Source of the DNA: Pirellulales bacterium
Lineage (GTDB): Bacteria > Planctomycetota > Planctomycetia > Pirellulales > DATAWG01
Assembly: GCA_035939775.1 (NCBI GenBank)
Contig: DASZFO010000360.1
Coordinates: 1-45,315 of the forward strand
Reading direction: 5' to 3'
Length of the DNA: 45,315 nt
How positions within the stretch are numbered: the first letter of the stretch is position 1; each line of letters begins with the position of its first letter. The notes beneath the pieces were generated by a model that saw only the letters and a program-made list of their open reading frames with translations, had not been told where the DNA came from and searched no databases. A program made the position numbers and the translations under genes. Of the stretch, positions 34,781-43,111 are shown piece after piece.

Positions 34781-34880
34781 ACAAATCCGGCGGACACTGT
34801 TCCGATTCCGCGAACCGGCCACCGTCGCCGCGATGGTCGGCGGCAAAATGGGACGATTCCCCTCTCCCGGCCGAATTTGT
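34781..34880. repeat. Degenerate palindrome, family A copy 5
   Basis: Arms ACAAATCCGGCGG and CCGGCCGAATTTGT, with damaged inner arms (CACTGTTCCGATT against GGGACGATTCCCC). Family features remain recognisable, so it is an old copy. It lies upstream of the SDR gene. Confidence 0.6.
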
Positions 34881-34924
34881 TGGACGCTCTAATGGAGTCA
34901 TCCCGGTACAGTGAGCAGCCATTC

Positions 34925-35692
34925 ATGCAAATCCCTTCCCACACATTTCTCATCACCGGCGGCAGCTCGGGCTTGGGCGCCGCCTGCGCGCGACTCTTGG
35001 CGTCGCTGGGTGCGAACGTCGTGATCGCCGATTTGAATGAACCGGCCGGCGAGCGGGTCGCCGGCGAACTCGGCGCGAGTGCCCGGTTCGCGAAGACCGA
35101 TGTGACGGACGAGGCGCAGGTCAGTGCGGCGATCGAAGTCGCGGTCAGCAGCTTTGGCCGGCTCGACGGCGCGGTGAGCTGCGCCGGCATCCTCGGGGCG
35201 GCGCGGATCGTCGGCAAGAGCCGCCCGCACGATTTGCAGCTTTTCTCCCGGATCGTGCAAGTGAATCTGATCGGCACGTTCAACGTGCTCCGGCTGGCGG
35301 CGGCCGCGATGGCGGCGAACCCACCCGCGGCCGACGGCGAGCGCGGCATCGTCATCAACACCTCATCGGTCGCGGCCTTCGAAGGACAAATCGGCCAGGC
35401 GGCTTACGCGGCAAGCAAGGGAGGCGTCGCCTCGCTCACTCTGCCCGCCGCCCGCGAGCTGGCCCGTTTCGGGATCCGCGTGATGGCGATCGCTCCGGGC
35501 ATGTTCGACACGGCCATGATGTCCGCCGCCCCCGACGAAGTCCGCAGCTCCCTCATCGACCGAATCCCTTTCCCCTCGCGCCCCGGCCGCCCCGAAGAAT
35601 TCGCCAGCCTCGTCCGCGAAATCATCGAGAACCGATTTCTCAACGGCTCCGTGATCCGCCTAGACGGCGCGCTGAGGATGGCAGCGAAATAA
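34925..35692 (+). CDS. HSD10-like short-chain dehydrogenase
   Basis: A 255-residue NAD-dependent SDR resembling type II 3-hydroxyacyl-CoA dehydrogenase (HSD17B10-like). The cofactor loop is TGGSSGLG (about 11-18). SCAGI binds the coenzyme. The active-site Ser and YxxxK appear in [14 protein letters not shown] and [25 protein letters not shown] is the family C-terminal segment. The ATG at 34925 gives the standard length. The next gene starts on the base after its stop, giving a unit with YjbQ. A beta-oxidation role is inferred from the FadB-like gene nearby. Confidence 0.9.
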   Translation: MQIPSHTFLITGGSSGLGAACARLLASLGANVVIADLNEPAGERVAGELGASARFAKTDVTDEAQVSAAIEVAVSSFGRLDGAVSCAGILGAARIVGKSRPHDLQLFSRIVQVNLIGTFNVLRLAAAAMAANPPAADGERGIVINTSSVAAFEGQIGQAAYAASKGGVASLTLPAARELARFGIRVMAIAPGMFDTAMMSAAPDEVRSSLIDRIPFPSRPGRPEEFASLVREIIENRFLNGSVIRLDGALRMAAK

Positions 35693-36115
35693 ATGAAATC
35701 TCTCACCGAACATCTCACGTTCAACATCCCGGCCCGGATGGAATTCCGCAACATCACGCCCGAGGTCGCGGCTGCCGTGAAGCGGAGCGGAATTCAGGAG
35801 GGGCTGTGCCTGGTAAATGCCATGCACATCACGGCCAGCGTGTTCATCAACGACGACGAGCCGGGATTGCACGAGGATTACAAAAAGTGGCTGGAAGGGC
35901 TAGCCCCGTTCGACGCTTCGCCGCAGCGCTACCGCCACAACCGCACGGGCGAAGACAACGCCGACGCCCATCTCAAGCGGCAAGTCATGGGGCGCGAAGT
36001 CGTCGTGGCGATCACCGGCGGCAATCTCGACTTTGGACCCTGGGAGCAAATCTTCTACGGCGAATTCGACGGGCGAAGGCCGAAGCGAGTGTTGGTGAAG
36101 GTGATCGGTGAATAG
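35693..36115 (+). CDS. YjbQ family protein (UPF0047)
   Basis: A 140-residue homotrimeric protein with the family hallmarks [48 protein letters not shown] and [14 protein letters not shown]. coli YjbQ has thiamine-phosphate synthase-like side activity and its main role is unclear. It starts immediately after the SDR stop, so it is co-transcribed and probably translated by reinitiation. Confidence 0.92.
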   Translation: MKSLTEHLTFNIPARMEFRNITPEVAAAVKRSGIQEGLCLVNAMHITASVFINDDEPGLHEDYKKWLEGLAPFDASPQRYRHNRTGEDNADAHLKRQVMGREVVVAITGGNLDFGPWEQIFYGEFDGRRPKRVLVKVIGE

Positions 36116-36208
36116 ACCGGCGGCTCCCAAAGACCGCGCCGAGTTAGCACAGGAAGAATTTGATCGCGAATCTCGCACGTTGGCATGGCGGTGGATATGA
36201 TCTAGGGC

Positions 36209-36907
36209 ATGGCCGATGATCCGCTCGACTTCTTGAACGATCTGGATGCGCGAACGCCGCGCCCTGGGCCGCCCATGCCCCCGCCGCTTCCGCCGCCACC
36301 ACCGCTTCTCGCGACACCAGTGCCCGACGATCCACTTGGCTTTCTCGAAGGGCAATATGATCTGCCGTCACAAACTAGCGGCGGCATGACCAGGCCCCTG
36401 ACGCTTCAGCAACAACGGCAGCAATGGCTACTGCGCATGGCGTCGTTGATTCGCGCGGAAGAACTCTGTCCCCTAGCCATTTCGGTTTATCAACATTTGC
36501 TTGCAATTGACGCTAGGCTGCGCATCGGATTTGAGACAAACGTGTTTCCGGCAGCGGCTCTATGCGACCTTTTGGGCGCATCCTTGGTGAACTTGGAGCA
36601 GCTTGCCGCCCAAGGTAGCTGCCCGGCCTTCAGCGAGGTTGCCAAGACGGCTCATAATCTTTACCGAGAGATCGTCCGTCTGATGCGGACATTCCCGCAG
36701 CAGAGGCCGTACTTGATCGGCGGCGGCTTCGGAATTCGCGGTGCGGTGAAAGGGATTGCCGTTGCGACCGGGATTAATTGGATGCTAAACCACCCGACAC
36801 GACAGCGCCAAAGTCACGCAGCTCAGTCCCTTGCGGAGAACGTACAGAACGCCCATGTGTTACTTCAGTTGTTGCGAGACCGGTGCGGCGCAGTTTCTAA
36901 TCCGTGA
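36209..36907 (+). CDS. Pro-rich protein with duplicated DDPLxFL motif
   Basis: A 232-residue protein of unknown function. The first half is disordered: a first motif DDPLDFLND (3-11), a polyproline run (about 18-35), and a second motif DDPLGFLEG (40-48). A helical region (about 65-175) follows, then a Gly-rich hydrophobic stretch GGGFGIRGAVKGIAVATG (about 178-195) that might insert in membranes. GC is lower than in surrounding genes, consistent with transfer. The TGA stop at 36905 is followed in frame by 83 more sense codons. Confidence 0.6.
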   Translation: MADDPLDFLNDLDARTPRPGPPMPPPLPPPPPLLATPVPDDPLGFLEGQYDLPSQTSGGMTRPLTLQQQRQQWLLRMASLIRAEELCPLAISVYQHLLAIDARLRIGFETNVFPAAALCDLLGASLVNLEQLAAQGSCPAFSEVAKTAHNLYREIVRLMRTFPQQRPYLIGGGFGIRGAVKGIAVATGINWMLNHPTRQRQSHAAQSLAENVQNAHVLLQLLRDRCGAVSNP

Positions 36908-36988
36908 GATTCAAGGTGGCGAAGCCTTCCAGCGCTCCCGCCCAGCATACGCCCGAAAGACCCGCACGGCTGGCGCGGCGGCCCGATT

Positions 36989-37159
36989 ATGTGCGGGCTT
37001 CTAGCAAGGCGGCAGATAGCTGGTACCATCGCGGGCAAGGCTCAATTGCTTTTCACACTGAACCGTCTGGCCATTCTCTGTGTCAACGACAAGGACGTTA
37101 CCGACATTCTAGGCGCGCCCACAATAAGGCGATTGACAGAACATGTCCATGAACTATGA
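36989..37159 (+). CDS. Possible 56-residue protein overlapping the next gene
   Basis: A frame beginning MCGLLARRQIAGTIAGKAQL and ending IRRLTEHVHEL. It is in the same frame as the upstream 36209 gene, beyond its TGA, and overlaps the first 17 bases of the 37143 gene. The composition reads like protein, but there is no SD. A GTG frame (36904) overlapping in another register is also possible. Low confidence. Confidence 0.25.
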   Translation: MCGLLARRQIAGTIAGKAQLLFTLNRLAILCVNDKDVTDILGAPTIRRLTEHVHEL

Positions 37160-37796
37160 CGTGGGGAGGCTCCTACTCGAAGCCTCCCGGGACCCGTTCC
37201 ACGCCGTTCGTGGTCTGGCAATCCAATCCCACGCCAGTTTGGAGCAGTCTCTTTGTTCTCTGCTTGCTACGTTTGGAGACATCCGCGAAGACGTCGCGTC
37301 TGTCATCTTTTTCAAGATAAGTAATGCTCGCGCCCGAGACGACATCCTCGAAAAACTTTTGAAAAAGAAGTACGGGGAGAAACACGCAGTTTTCTGGCAT
37401 TCCGTCAAGATCCTAAATGGGCAAGTCACCCAGGTTCGGAACGAAATCGTCCATTGGAATGTCGTGAACTGTGTGGGCGACAATGGCCAGGAATTGCGGC
37501 TGATGCCTCCGGCCTTCTGGGATGTGAATCCAAATAGCCCGTACAAGACCATTGCCGACCTAAACGACTTCCGCGTCAAGTGCGGCTTCATGGGCCGCCT
37601 ATGTAATATGTTCAGGTTTTTTCTGATGCCTGACAGGCCCCCTGTCTGGACCCCGGAGCAACTGCAAACATGGACCGATATATTTCGGCAAGCAGTAGCC
37701 TATCCGCCTCCAGATACTCATCCGCTATGCCAGACGACGACGGCACCCGAACTTCAGCCTCCATCATCAGTGGAGTCACAGCCACCTCAATCGTAG
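37143..37796 (+). CDS. HEPN-like accessory protein with RNEIVHW motif
   Basis: A 217-residue mostly helical protein. The first part, LAIQSHASLEQSLCSLLATF, and a basic middle (DDILEKLLKKKYGEKHAVFW) precede VRNEIVHWNVV (about 99-109). The Arg and His of RNEIVH have the Rx4H spacing typical of HEPN RNases. A Pro/Ser/Gln-rich tail of about 40 residues ends the protein. GC is low compared with the housekeeping genes. The family is not named with certainty; a HEPN-type abortive-infection or toxin role is inferred. Confidence 0.65.
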   Translation: MSMNYDVGRLLLEASRDPFHAVRGLAIQSHASLEQSLCSLLATFGDIREDVASVIFFKISNARARDDILEKLLKKKYGEKHAVFWHSVKILNGQVTQVRNEIVHWNVVNCVGDNGQELRLMPPAFWDVNPNSPYKTIADLNDFRVKCGFMGRLCNMFRFFLMPDRPPVWTPEQLQTWTDIFRQAVAYPPPDTHPLCQTTTAPELQPPSSVESQPPQS

Positions 37797-38070
37797 GCTC
37801 GCTTTGTTTCAATTCGTTAATAATTCGCCGGCGCGGTTAAGGTTCGGTTCACGTTCGGACCACCCTGGTACGTCGCCGCGTTGGCCGATCACCCCAACGC
37901 CCGCAACCACTCGACAAATCGGCTCGGACATTTGGTCTGGGCTCGGAGCGACCTTTCAGGCCGCAGGGCATCGAGTCCGACGGATCACGTTGCGATCTCC
38001 GCCGCTGTGGTGCGATCGTCTTTGATCGTGCCGGCAGTTGAACCGTGGCAATTCTCGTGTATCCTAGTTC

Positions 38071-38085
38071 CCAGGCTCTGCCTGG
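38071..38085. repeat. Hairpin CCAGGCTCTGCCTGG, copy 1
   Basis: Six-base arms with a three-base loop, preceded by GTTC. The same 15 bases recur at 38484-38498. The stretch 37797-38065 shows no gene and no clear structure. Confidence 0.6.
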
Positions 38086-38189
38086 GCTCCGCAATTTGTC
38101 GAGTTTTAGGTCGGTCAGGTTTGATGATTCTCGTCGGTTTTTATTCGGGCTCGGGCGTTGCACGCGATGGATGATCGACGGCCGCGAGA

Positions 38190-38415
38190 GCATCCTGGAA
38201 GGATGCCAGCCATTAGCCGGCGGTCGAGGCCGCAGGCCGATACCGCCGGTTGAACGATGCGCGGGGTGGTCCGACCCTGGCAGGGGTCGCAGCACGCTGG
38301 CACCCTGTCAGGGTGCTACCGTTTTTCATCAACCTTGACGGGGGGTATCGGCCTGACGGCCTCGACCCCCGGCTACCGTCTTGCAACCCTGCCGGGTTCC
38401 AGGAAACCCCCATTT
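38190..38415. repeat. Cluster of dispersed palindromes
   Basis: Successive units: GCATCCTGGAAGGATGC (38190-38206); GTCGAGGCCGCAGGCCGATA (38223) with its inverted partner TATCGGCCTGACGGCCTCGA near 38346; CACCCTGTCAGGGTG (38301-38315); and an AACCCTGCCGGGTT unit at the right. No open frame here is convincing. With flanks this makes the 719-base gene-free gap 37797-38515. Confidence 0.65.
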
Positions 38416-38483
38416 CCATGTGGCGATTTCGGGAACAAGAACACGACTAGCAGGCGCAGTCCGCAGGCCGCGTTTTTCGCAGT

Positions 38484-38498
38484 CCAGGCTCTGCCTGG
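38484..38498. repeat. Hairpin CCAGGCTCTGCCTGG, copy 2
   Basis: Identical to 38071-38085; this copy is followed by GAACGAGAGGGA just before the SDR start. The A/G-rich stretch may act as its SD. Confidence 0.6.
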
Positions 38499-38515
38499 GA
38501 ACGAGAGGGAAGACC

Positions 38516-39265
38516 ATGAATCTCGATCAAAAATCTTGTTTAATCACCGGTGGCACAAAAGGGATTGGCGCGGCGACCGCCGTGGCGCTTGCCGAGCAGG
38601 GGGCGAATCTGGCGTTGGCGGCGCGGAATATCGATGACGAGGCGCGAGCGCTTGGCAAGCGGATTGAAGCATTTGGCCGGCGGTGTTTGCTCATCGCCGC
38701 CGATGTGGGACGGCCGGAGGAGGCGGTGCGGTGCGTCGAGCAAACGGCCGCGGAATTCGGCTCGGTCGATGTGCTGGTTCATTCGGCCGGCGGGCCGGTG
38801 CCGGGAGGACTGCTCGAGGTGACGCCCGAGGAATGGATGCGGGCGTTCGACGTCCATGTCCATGCGATTTATCACCTCTGCCGCAGTGCGATTCCGCTGA
38901 TGCAGAAGAAGCGCGAGGGGGCGATCGTGTTGGTCTCGTCGTCGGCTGGCCGCCGCGGCTGCCCTGGCATCACGGCGTATCAGGTGGTGAAAGGGGCGCT
39001 GCCGCAGTTCGCGCAGGCGATGGCCCGGGATTTCGCGGCGGACAATATCCGCGTGAACGTCGTCGCCCCCGGCGTGATTCGCACTCGGTTTCACGAAAAG
39101 ATGACCGAGGCCACGCGGAAGAACAACCTGGAAAACCGGATCCCGCTTCGCCGCGAAGGAACTTCCGAGCAGGTTGCCACTCTTATCCGCGAACTGGTCA
39201 CGAATGACTACATCACGGGCGAGACGTTCGGCATCGACGGCGGGCTGACGATGCGGATCGCGTAG
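38516..39265 (+). CDS. Short-chain dehydrogenase/reductase (FabG-like)
   Basis: A 249-residue SDR. The cofactor loop is TGGTKGIGAA (about 11-20), HSAGG binds cofactor, and the active site has VSSSAG with YQVVKGAL providing YxxxK. IRVNVVAPGVIRTRF and GETFGIDGGLTMR close the domain. The ATG at 38516 fits the family; the frame extends upstream into repeats. It is not closely similar to the 34925 SDR. Substrate unknown; lipid or polyketide-like oxo groups are possible. The TAG stop is within a palindromic repeat edge. Confidence 0.9.
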   Translation: MNLDQKSCLITGGTKGIGAATAVALAEQGANLALAARNIDDEARALGKRIEAFGRRCLLIAADVGRPEEAVRCVEQTAAEFGSVDVLVHSAGGPVPGGLLEVTPEEWMRAFDVHVHAIYHLCRSAIPLMQKKREGAIVLVSSSAGRRGCPGITAYQVVKGALPQFAQAMARDFAADNIRVNVVAPGVIRTRFHEKMTEATRKNNLENRIPLRREGTSEQVATLIRELVTNDYITGETFGIDGGLTMRIA

Positions 39266-39297
39266 TGTACTCCTCACGCTCCGCGCGAGTAGTAACA
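39262..39297. repeat. Dispersed repeat, family F copy 2
   Basis: GTAGTGTACTCCTCACGCTC followed by CGCGCGAGTAGTAACAC. The core CTCACGCTCCGCG matches 19563. The first TAG is the SDR stop codon. Confidence 0.5.
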
Positions 39298-39404
39298 CTC
39301 TCCCTCTCCCTTGACGGGAGAGGGCCGGGGTGAGGGTGAAGGACTTCCGGCAGCGCCGCCCATCACCCCCGACCCCTCTCCCGCAAAGGGGAGAGGGGAG
39401 AAAT
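39298..39404. repeat. Dispersed double hairpin of CCCTCTCCC/GGGAGAGGG type
   Basis: CCTCTCCCTTGACGGGAGAG and CCCTCTCCCGCAAAGGGGAG, the two hairpins of a repeat widespread in bacterial genomes. A partial family A arm (GGACAGTCCCC) follows near 39463. These fill the 275-base gap 39266-39540. Confidence 0.75.
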
Positions 39405-39540
39405 CGTTGCAAACGTACTGCGTGAGCACGTCCTGCACGAGAGCGATCTGGGTTTACGCGGCGGACAGTCCCCTTTATGCTGGCGGTAGAATTACGCCGG
39501 CAACCCGCCCATCCGCACGACTGTCTGGAACCGCCCGACT

Positions 39541-41691
39541 ATGCCCGCCGCGCCGACGATTCAGCTTTCATTTCCCGAGCCGGACATCGCCCAGCTCACG
39601 CTGGATGATCCGAGCAAAGGGGCCAATGTGCTATCGAGCGGCGTGCTCGCGGAATTCGCGGCCCATCTCGATCAGCTCGAAAAGCGTTCGGGGCTGGCGG
39701 GGCTGGTGATTCGCTCCGGCAAGCCCGGCTCGTTCATCGCCGGGGCCGATCTGCGCGAGTTCGTGGCCTCACTCGACGCCCCGAAGGACCAAATCGTGGC
39801 CATGTGCCATCGTGGGCGGCGGCTGTTCGAGCGGCTCTCGAAAGGCCCGTTCGTCACGGTGGCGGCGATCGACGGCGTTTGCCTCGGCGGCGGAGCGGAG
39901 CTGGCAATCTGGTGCGACCGGCGGATCATGGCCGACGATCCCAAGGCCCAGTTCGGCTTTCCCGAAGTGAAACTTGGACTGTATCCGGGCTGGGGAGGCA
40001 CCGCCCGTGCGTCGCGGATCGTCGGGCTGGCCAACGCGGTCGAGTTGGTCACGAGCGGCGAATCGATCGATGGCCGCGCTGCCGCGCTGATGGAATTGGC
40101 GACCGACGTGGTCCCGGCCGATCGGATTGGCGCCGCGGCGATCGCACTGATTCGCGCTGGGCAGCAGGGCAAGCAGTATCTCGAAGATCGCGGGCGCTGG
40201 CGACAGCCGATCGAAATCGACGAGACCGAACTGACTTTCTTGGGCGCGACCGCCTCGGCCCTCATCCAGCAGCAAACCAAGGGGCACTATCCGGCGCCGG
40301 TGGCCGCGCTCGAGTTGATGCTCGAAGCAGCGTCCCTCGATCTAGACTCGGCCTGCACGAAAGAGGCCGAGGGGATGGCCGAATTGTTCGGTTCCCCCGT
40401 GAACCGCGCGCTCATCAATGTGTTCTTCCTCGGCGACCGCAACAAGAAGGACACTGGCATCGCGCGGACCGACATCAAGCCCCGGCCAATCAAGTCGGTC
40501 AGCGTCGTCGGGGCGGGAATCATGGGGCGCGGGATCGCCGCCGCCAATCTCAAACGGAACATCCCGGTGCGCATCACCGACGCCGCGGCTGCCGCGCTTG
40601 ATTCGGGCATCGAGCAAACGCTGGAAGAAGCCTCGTTCGACCGGCAAACCAAGCGGCCCGATCCGAAGCGAGCCGTGCATTTCGCCTCGCTCCTGCACGC
40701 CACGACGAGCGACGATGAGCTGGCGGCCAGCGATCTAGCGATCGAGGCGGTGGTCGAAATCCCGGACGTGAAGCGCGCGGTCTTTGCTCGGCTCGAGCCG
40801 CGGCTTGGCCCCGAGGCGATCTTGGCGACCAACACCTCCACGATTCCGATCACTCAACTCTCGCAGAAGCTAACCCATCCCGATCGCTTTTGCGGCATCC
40901 ACTTTTTCAATCCCGTGCGGAAGATGCCGCTGGTCGAGGTGATTCGCGGAGAGCGGACGAGCGACGAGACGGTCGCCACGGCGGTGGCCTATGCCAAGAG
41001 CGTCGGCAAGTCGCCTGTGGTGGTGAACGACGGACCCGGCTTTCTCGTGAATCGCCTGCTTTTCTTTTACATGCTCGAGGCCCTGGAGCTGCTTTCGGAA
41101 GGGGCCGAGATCAAGGCCATCGAGCGGGCGGCGAAGAGCTTCGGAATGCCGATGGGGCCGCTGGCGCTGTACGACGTGGTGGGCTTCGACACGGCGGTTC
41201 TCGCCGGACGCGTGATGTACGACGCGTTTCCCGATCGGATCGTGCTCTCGCCGATTGTTGGGGCGCTGATGAAGGCTGGCCGGTTGGGCCAGAAATCCGG
41301 GGCGGGCTTCTTCTCATACGCGCGCGACAAAGAGCGCGGCGAGCCGGACCCGCGTGTGGTGGAAATCCTCGCCCCGTATCTCCGCGAGCAGGATAAGTTC
41401 ACGCCGGAGCAACTCATTTCGCGGCTGTTTCTGCCAATGCTGCTGGAAGCGACACGCGTATTGCAGGAGGGCCTGGTCCGCGACCCGCGCGATGTCGATC
41501 TGGCGCTGATCTACGGCATCGGCTTTCCGCCGTTCAAAGGAGGGCTGCTGTTCTGGGCCGACACGGTCGGCGTCGAACGAATCCTCAAGATGCTCGAACC
41601 GCTCCAATCGCTCGGCCCAAGGATGGCGCCGACGGGCTTGCTCCTGGAGATGGCGAAAACGGGACGACGGTTTTACCGGCCGGGCGAGTAG
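39541..41691 (+). CDS. FadB/FadJ-like enoyl-CoA hydratase/3-hydroxyacyl-CoA dehydrogenase
   Basis: A 716-residue multifunctional fatty-acid oxidation enzyme. The N-terminal crotonase domain has GSFIAGADL, GGGAE (E120) and FPEVKLGL (E142), the two catalytic Glu. The NAD domain starts GAGIMG (324-329) and has HFFNPVRKMPLVEVI with the catalytic His (454). The C-terminal domain contains GFLVNR and KSGAGFF. Length is normal for the alpha subunit. No thiolase (beta subunit) gene is adjacent. It would hydrate enoyl-CoA and oxidise the 3-hydroxy product with NAD. Confidence 0.94.
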   Translation: MPAAPTIQLSFPEPDIAQLTLDDPSKGANVLSSGVLAEFAAHLDQLEKRSGLAGLVIRSGKPGSFIAGADLREFVASLDAPKDQIVAMCHRGRRLFERLSKGPFVTVAAIDGVCLGGGAELAIWCDRRIMADDPKAQFGFPEVKLGLYPGWGGTARASRIVGLANAVELVTSGESIDGRAAALMELATDVVPADRIGAAAIALIRAGQQGKQYLEDRGRWRQPIEIDETELTFLGATASALIQQQTKGHYPAPVAALELMLEAASLDLDSACTKEAEGMAELFGSPVNRALINVFFLGDRNKKDTGIARTDIKPRPIKSVSVVGAGIMGRGIAAANLKRNIPVRITDAAAAALDSGIEQTLEEASFDRQTKRPDPKRAVHFASLLHATTSDDELAASDLAIEAVVEIPDVKRAVFARLEPRLGPEAILATNTSTIPITQLSQKLTHPDRFCGIHFFNPVRKMPLVEVIRGERTSDETVATAVAYAKSVGKSPVVVNDGPGFLVNRLLFFYMLEALELLSEGAEIKAIERAAKSFGMPMGPLALYDVVGFDTAVLAGRVMYDAFPDRIVLSPIVGALMKAGRLGQKSGAGFFSYARDKERGEPDPRVVEILAPYLREQDKFTPEQLISRLFLPMLLEATRVLQEGLVRDPRDVDLALIYGIGFPPFKGGLLFWADTVGVERILKMLEPLQSLGPRMAPTGLLLEMAKTGRRFYRPGE

Positions 41692-41706
41692 AATCGAAAC
41701 TGGAGT

Positions 41707-41854
41707 AATGACGAATGCCTAATGACGAATGTCTAAAGAATGACGAAGCACGAAGCTCGATTTGTCAATTGTCAGTTGTGCATCGTCAGTTGCTAAGCAC
41801 AACGGACGACGGACCACTTTCGACGTTACATTCGTCATTCGACATTCGTCATTT
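41707..41854. repeat. Inverted repeats of AATGACGAATG type
   Basis: Tandem AATGACGAATG units on the left (41707-41733) are matched by CATTCGTCATT units on the right (41827-41854). They flank an ordinary centre and lie between the FadB-like gene and ald. Confidence 0.7.
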
Positions 41855-41872
41855 TCCCCGGAGGGAGTTCGC

Positions 41873-42982
41873 GTGATTGTCGGCGTCCCGAAGGAAATCA
41901 AGCGCGACGAATACCGCGTTGCCATCTTGCCGGTCGGCGTCGAGGAATTGACCCGTGCCAAGCACAAGGTCATCGTGCAGCGCGGGGCGGGAGTCGGCTC
42001 GGGGCTTCCCGATCAGCGGTATGAAGAGCAGGGAGCGCGGCTGGTCGATACGGCCGAGGAAGTTTTCGCCGAGGCGGAGATGATCCTCAAGGTGAAAGAG
42101 CCGCTCGCCGCGGAACTGCCGCTAATTCGCGCGGGGCAAATCGTATTCACTTATTTTCATTTCGCCGCCGATCGGCATCTTACCGAGGCATTCCTCGCCA
42201 CTGGGGCGACCGCCGTCGCCTACGAGACGCTCCGCGATGATCAAGGCCGGCTGCCGCTCTTGACCCCGATGAGCGAAGTCGCCGGACGGATGAGCATTCA
42301 AGAGGGGGCGAAGTATCTCGAACGCCCGCAGATGGGGCGCGGCATATTGCTCGGCGGCGTGCCCGGCGTCGCCCCTGCCCACATCACGATCCTCGGCGGC
42401 GGGATCGTCGGAGCGAACGCCGCGAAAGTGGCCGCCGGCTTCGGGGCCGACATCTGCCTCTTGGACGTCAACATGGATCGGCTCCGCTATCTCGACGACG
42501 TGATGCCGGCCAATGTCGATGTGCTGTTCAGCGATCGCCACATCATCCGCGAGCAGTTGGCATTGGCCGATCTCGTGGTCGGCGCCGTGCTCATCCCCGG
42601 CGCGAAGGCCCCGCGGCTCATCGAGCGCGACGATTTGAAGCTGATGAAGCCGGGGAGCGTGATTATCGACGTGGCCATCGATCAGGGAGGCTGCGTGGCC
42701 ACCAGCCGGCCGACCACGCACAGCGAGCCGGTCTATCTCGTCGACGAAGTGCTGCACTATTGCGTCACCAATATGCCCGGCGCAGTCGGTCGCACGAGCA
42801 CCTATGCCCTGTGCAACGTGACGCTCCCCTGGGCATTGCAAATCGCAAGCCGCGGCTTGATCCGCGCCGCCGAAACCCTCGCGCCGATCGCGCGAGCCAT
42901 CAACATCATCGACCAAAAAGTGACCAACCGCGCCGTGGCCGAGACCTTCGGCATGACCTACCATCCGCGCTTTCCGCAATGA
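41873..42982 (+). CDS. ald: Alanine dehydrogenase
   Basis: A 369-residue NAD-dependent enzyme that interconverts pyruvate and L-alanine. GTG 41873 is chosen because a strong GGAGG sits just upstream and the family start is (M)IVGVPKEIKRDEYRV. Active-site residues R15, K75 (KVKEP) and H96 (YFHFA) fall on the known family positions. The NAD loop is LGGGIVGANA and the C-terminal VTNMPGAVGRTSTYAL segment is diagnostic. Length is standard. Monocistronic; an inverted repeat lies directly upstream. Confidence 0.95.
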   Translation: MIVGVPKEIKRDEYRVAILPVGVEELTRAKHKVIVQRGAGVGSGLPDQRYEEQGARLVDTAEEVFAEAEMILKVKEPLAAELPLIRAGQIVFTYFHFAADRHLTEAFLATGATAVAYETLRDDQGRLPLLTPMSEVAGRMSIQEGAKYLERPQMGRGILLGGVPGVAPAHITILGGGIVGANAAKVAAGFGADICLLDVNMDRLRYLDDVMPANVDVLFSDRHIIREQLALADLVVGAVLIPGAKAPRLIERDDLKLMKPGSVIIDVAIDQGGCVATSRPTTHSEPVYLVDEVLHYCVTNMPGAVGRTSTYALCNVTLPWALQIASRGLIRAAETLAPIARAINIIDQKVTNRAVAETFGMTYHPRFPQ

Positions 42983-43111
42983 TCCGAGAGTTCAAAGCTG
43001 AGATCTCAAGTCTCGGTGGTGGTCCAAAAATGTGTTGTTAGTGCGGTGAGCCGATTCGCCTCAGAAATCAACATGAGCCTGGTCGAAGCGGCACCTTCGC
43101 CCGCACCCTGT

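Noticed and set aside
36905-36907. Selenocysteine at the in-frame TGA
   Set aside because: No SECIS-like hairpin was recognised, and the protein is not a known selenoprotein.
36904-37152. An 82-codon GTG frame after the 36209 gene
   Set aside because: It competes with a better-composed overlapping frame (36989-37159); neither is convincing, and only the latter is listed, at low confidence.
38190-38415. CRISPR array
   Set aside because: The repeats are palindromic and unequal, with no regular spacer length and no cas genes.
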